In this document: positions 61,513-64,000 of the stretch, piece by piece
How positions within the stretch are numbered: position 1 is the first letter of the stretch
How the letters are laid out: the number at the start of each line of letters is the position of its first letter
Assembly (NCBI GenBank): GCA_000985875.1
Contig: CCRI01000001.1
Span: 248,001-312,000 of the forward strand
Source: Neorhizobium galegae bv. officinalis
GTDB lineage: Bacteria; Pseudomonadota; Alphaproteobacteria; Rhizobiales; Rhizobiaceae
DNA: 64,000 nt
Direction: 5' to 3'
The notes under the pieces: model-generated
Databases searched by the model: none
Told to the model about the DNA's origin: nothing
Seen by the model: the letters and a program-made list of their open reading frames with translations, nothing else
Position numbers and translations under genes: made by a program

Positions 61513-62298
61513 TTACTTCGAGACTGCTGCAACCCAGTTATGCCAGTTCTTGGACGTGCCCGCAAAGACGTTGATATCCATCTCGCCCTTGATGCCCGGC
61601 ACGACGCCCGTCGAGGTATATTGCCAGAAAGCCCAGCGGCGATCCGGGTAGATCTTGGTTGGATGTTGCGCCACGGCGCGGAGCCAGAAGTGGTAGTTGC
61701 TGAAGGCGCCGACCAGATTGTCCCGGTGGAAATCCACCGACGTATAGATGATCGGCCGCTTGCCGTAATAGGCCTCGATGCGGTCCATGAAGCGCTGCAT
61801 CGACGCACGCACGGTCTCGGGGTCGGGGCGGGTCTTGCAGGTCGGCGAGGAATGGTTCCATTCCATGTCGAGGACCGGCGGCAGCTTCACCGCGTCCTTC
61901 GGGACATTGTTGATAAACCAGTCGGCCTGTTCGTCGGCTGTCGAGCAGAAATAATAGAAGTGGTAGGGGGCATAAGGAATGCCGGCCGACGCGGCGCCTC
62001 GCCAGTTCAGCTCGAAGGTCGGATCGATGCGATCCTTGCCTTCCGTCGCCTTGATGAAGACGAAGGCGATGCCGGATTTTTTCACGGCGGGCCAGTCGAT
62101 ATCGGTGCCGTTCCACTTGGAAACGTCGATGCCGTGAATTTCGTGGAGCCCAGGGTGAGTTTTGCCGAAATCCTGCGGGTCATTGTCCTTGAACCGCATC
62201 TTCTTGACCGAGGACGTTTCCATCAGGTCATAGCTTGAGGATGTGCATCCCGTGGCAAGGAGCGCGGTGGCAAGGAGGGCCAGAAGGAGCCGAGGCAT
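61513..62298 (-). CDS. GH25 family lysozyme-like lipoprotein
   Basis: Predicted muramidase of 261 aa. The N-terminus MPRLLLALLATALLATGCTS has a lipobox (LATG-C), so it is a lipoprotein. The GH25 barrel (about 50-261) has IHGIDVSKWNGTDIDW and the catalytic pair in PPVLDMEWNHSS, with ATEGKDRIDPTFELNW between. ATG 62298 is preceded by GGGA; a further in-frame ATG lies 6 bases upstream. GH25 enzymes are mostly phage or Gram-positive lysozymes, but short lipoprotein versions occur in Rhizobiales. A lytic transglycosylase gene is 141 bases downstream. Confidence 0.87.
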   Translation of the reverse strand: MPRLLLALLATALLATGCTSSSYDLMETSSVKKMRFKDNDPQDFGKTHPGLHEIHGIDVSKWNGTDIDWPAVKKSGIAFVFIKATEGKDRIDPTFELNWRGAASAGIPYAPYHFYYFCSTADEQADWFINNVPKDAVKLPPVLDMEWNHSSPTCKTRPDPETVRASMQRFMDRIEAYYGKRPIIYTSVDFHRDNLVGAFSNYHFWLRAVAQHPTKIYPDRRWAFWQYTSTGVVPGIKGEMDINVFAGTSKNWHNWVAAVSK

Positions 62299-62441
62299 GA
62301 ACATCCCGTGTGGTGTCGACGTGGAAGCCTCTTGCCCCGTTCGACGCAAAACAGGGAGGCATGAACTCCATATTCACCATAACGTCGTAAAAAATCGGTT
62401 AGGGCAAGAGGATTTCACGCCCGAGATGCCGGGCCGCGGCT

Positions 62442-63110
62442 TCAGCCGCGACGGCGGATGACGGCGTGCCAGGCATAACCCCGGCCGATCTCCTCGAAGA
62501 TCATGTCGGCATCCGCGGCGGCCAGTTTGCTTTCCAGCACTTCGTGCAGGTCTGGCCGCGGCGTGACGTGGAAACGCGTAAGCCAGGCCTTCAAGAGCCG
62601 TCCGAACCAGCCAGGCAGCCGTTCCTGCTGGCCGAAATCGACGATATGCAGCGAACCGTGCGGTGCCAAAGCCGCAAGCGAGGCGTCGATCGCCTTTTCC
62701 CAGTCGGGAATCATCGACAATGCGTAGGAGATCAGGATGCGGTCAAAGCCGGTGGCGCCGAATTCCTCTGCCTTGAAATTGGTAGCATCGGCGACGCGGA
62801 ATTCCGGCATGACCGGCAGGCCGCGGAAATTGGCGCGGGCGCTCTCCAACATTTCGGCGGAGATATCGAGGCCGTAGAGTTTCGCCGCCGGATAATGCCG
62901 GTGGGCAAGTGCCAGGTTGCGGCCCGTGCCGCAGCCGACTTCGAGAAGCGAGGCATTCGGGGGCACGTTCAGCCCGGCAATCGCCCGGTCGCGGCCGAAG
63001 AGGTAATATTTGCGGGTGATGTCGTAGATGTGGCGCTGATACCGGTACATCCGGTCCATGCGCTCGGCGTGACCATTCGACAGGGAGCTGCTCGCCATAT
63101 CCGTCGCCAT
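62442..63110 (-). CDS. btaB: SAM-dependent methyltransferase BtaB (betaine lipid synthesis)
   Basis: Class I methyltransferase of 222 aa with SAM motif LLEVGCGTGRNLALAHRHYP (about 53-72), the acidic YGLDISAEML and the motif FDRILISYALSMIPDWEKAI. It is encoded directly after the BtaA-like gene with a TGATG overlap. In rhizobia BtaB methylates diacylglyceryl-homoserine three times to DGTS, a phosphorus-free membrane lipid made under phosphate limitation. The function is assigned from the pairing with BtaA; the fold alone would be generic. Confidence 0.85.
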   Translation of the reverse strand: MATDMASSSLSNGHAERMDRMYRYQRHIYDITRKYYLFGRDRAIAGLNVPPNASLLEVGCGTGRNLALAHRHYPAAKLYGLDISAEMLESARANFRGLPVMPEFRVADATNFKAEEFGATGFDRILISYALSMIPDWEKAIDASLAALAPHGSLHIVDFGQQERLPGWFGRLLKAWLTRFHVTPRPDLHEVLESKLAAADADMIFEEIGRGYAWHAVIRRRG

Positions 63111-64000
63111 CAGGCTTTCTTCACATAGATGTGGAAACCGCCGTAGATCGCCGACCGATCCTCGAGATTGAGCTCGTGGGAGCGCTCTTCCAGATAGGAC
63201 CACTGGTCGAAAAGAGCCGGGGAAAGGCGACCGTCGAGCACGCTCTTTTCGGCGGCGGTGCGGAAGATCACGCGGGCGCCGGGCGCGGCCGTGCGGCTGA
63301 TTTCCGACCAGACGTCGTTGAGCTGCTCGTCGTTCATCCAATCCTGCGCATCGAGCAGGACGTAGCGGTCGACCGAACCCGCGGCCTTCTGGGCCAGAAG
63401 CTCGGTGAAGCTGGCATGGTGGACCGTGACGCGCTCGGCATTGTCGCGGATGGCGCGGTAGTTTTCAGCCTTCAGGTAGGTCGGCAGCGTGCCTTCCTCC
63501 GGTTTCGGATAACGGCGCGCGAAGGCCTGCCAGGCAAAATAGTTGTCGCGCAGCGGGAAATGGCAGGCGAGCTTTTCGAGGCGCTGGCGCAGGACCGGTG
63601 CGATCGATCCGTCGGAGGCGAGGCTCGCCAGCTCGTCATACTGCTGCGGCGGAATGCCGAGGCCGAACAGCGAGCTCTTGCGGCTGGTGATCCAGCGGAT
63701 CAGCGGCCTGTCGAACAGCGGGGCGATACGGTCGTCGAAGAACTGGCGCTGCTCGCGCAGCGACTTGGCATTGGCCATCTCGGTCAGATTGATGCCATGC
63801 AGGCGGGCGATCAGGTGACCGGCGCCGATGAAACGGCCGAGCAGGCCGGTCTTGTAGATATTGCGGTCGAAGACCTCGATCCGGCGGCGGCCGGCAAGCG
63901 AGCGCTTGTCCCAGTAGACGCGGGTCGGGGCATCGAGGTTCGGCGCGATGAATACGTCGTAGCTCTTGCTGTTGGTGCGGATGCCATCCATGCCGAAGTG
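63110..64000 (-). CDS. btaA: BtaA-like S-adenosylmethionine:diacylglycerol 3-amino-3-carboxypropyl transferase, cut by window edge
   Basis: DUF3419 family protein; the C-terminal 297 residues are in the window and the frame continues past position 64000, so about 100 N-terminal residues are missing. Seen here: KSSLFGLGIPPQQYDEL, FPLRDNYFAWQAFARRYP, LPTYLKAENYRAIRDN, the VLLDAQDWMNDEQLNDVWSEI block and FRTAAEKSVLDGRL, all typical of BtaA. It transfers the aminocarboxypropyl group of SAM to diacylglycerol, the first step of DGTS synthesis. The stop overlaps the btaB start. A Pho box, if present, would be beyond the window. Confidence 0.9.
   Translation of the reverse strand, partial: HFGMDGIRTNSKSYDVFIAPNLDAPTRVYWDKRSLAGRRRIEVFDRNIYKTGLLGRFIGAGHLIARLHGINLTEMANAKSLREQRQFFDDRIAPLFDRPLIRWITSRKSSLFGLGIPPQQYDELASLASDGSIAPVLRQRLEKLACHFPLRDNYFAWQAFARRYPKPEEGTLPTYLKAENYRAIRDNAERVTVHHASFTELLAQKAAGSVDRYVLLDAQDWMNDEQLNDVWSEISRTAAPGARVIFRTAAEKSVLDGRLSPALFDQWSYLEERSHELNLEDRSAIYGGFHIYVKKA

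Overview
The window is high-GC bacterial chromosome with the gene content of a Rhizobiaceae member (Rhizobium/Ensifer/Agrobacterium relatives). The evidence is a complete fixL-fixJ-fixK oxygen-sensing cassette whose FixL keeps the S. meliloti numbering of the heme and phosphorylation histidines (H194, H285), a btaA-btaB betaine-lipid operon, many ABC importers, and rhizobial-type dispersed palindromic repeats. It looks like ordinary chromosome: I see no prophage, transposase, tRNA, rRNA or CRISPR array.

Layout. 1-4214: BMP-type (nucleoside-like) ABC importer operon divergent from an FCD-GntR regulator. 4215-4906: gene-free, with a dispersed palindrome. 4907-12984: two divergent operons, ROK repressor-M81 (MlrC) metallopeptidase, and Dpp-type importer-ROK kinase-CutC. 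13165-16522: fixK, a degenerate receiver, fixJ and fixL. 16936-23981: a UbiD decarboxylase, a GGDEF-EAL enzyme and a hybrid histidine kinase. 23986-29788: MgtC-like protein, AGE-family epimerase, metH. 29873-34821: PotABCD-like importer with an RpiR regulator. 34994-42399: an N-formylglutamate-amidohydrolase-like enzyme, amino-acid permease, glutamine-synthetase-like ligase, an inserted XRE-PIN toxin-antitoxin pair, aldehyde dehydrogenase and iron alcohol dehydrogenase. 42621-47361: orphan ParA, ClpX-type zinc-finger protein, L,D-transpeptidase and small metabolic proteins. 47544-52422: TPP enzyme, CaiB/BaiF CoA-transferase and DMT exporter operon, then an alpha/beta hydrolase. 52513-58737: EttA, a chemoreceptor, and an ArsR-methyltransferase regulator with metF. 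58738-64000: a 25-residue membrane microprotein, a DMT transporter, two peptidoglycan hydrolases, btaB and btaA (truncated by the window edge).

How the genes work together. The best candidates for something new are: (1) a gamma-glutamylation route for an amino alcohol (ligase, alcohol dehydrogenase, aldehyde dehydrogenase, amidohydrolase and permease), split by a toxin-antitoxin pair; (2) a methionine-cycle regulon, because the same 16-bp palindromic core lies in front of metH and, 31 kb away, in front of the ArsR-methyltransferase/metF operon; (3) a receiver-like protein without its acidic pair, sitting inside the fix cassette behind a FixK-like box, a possible feedback element; (4) an MlrC-peptide importer-ROK kinase-CutC regulon; and (5) a 25-residue membrane protein gene with a near-perfect Shine-Dalgarno sequence. 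All functions are assigned by reading motifs and context; no database search was run.
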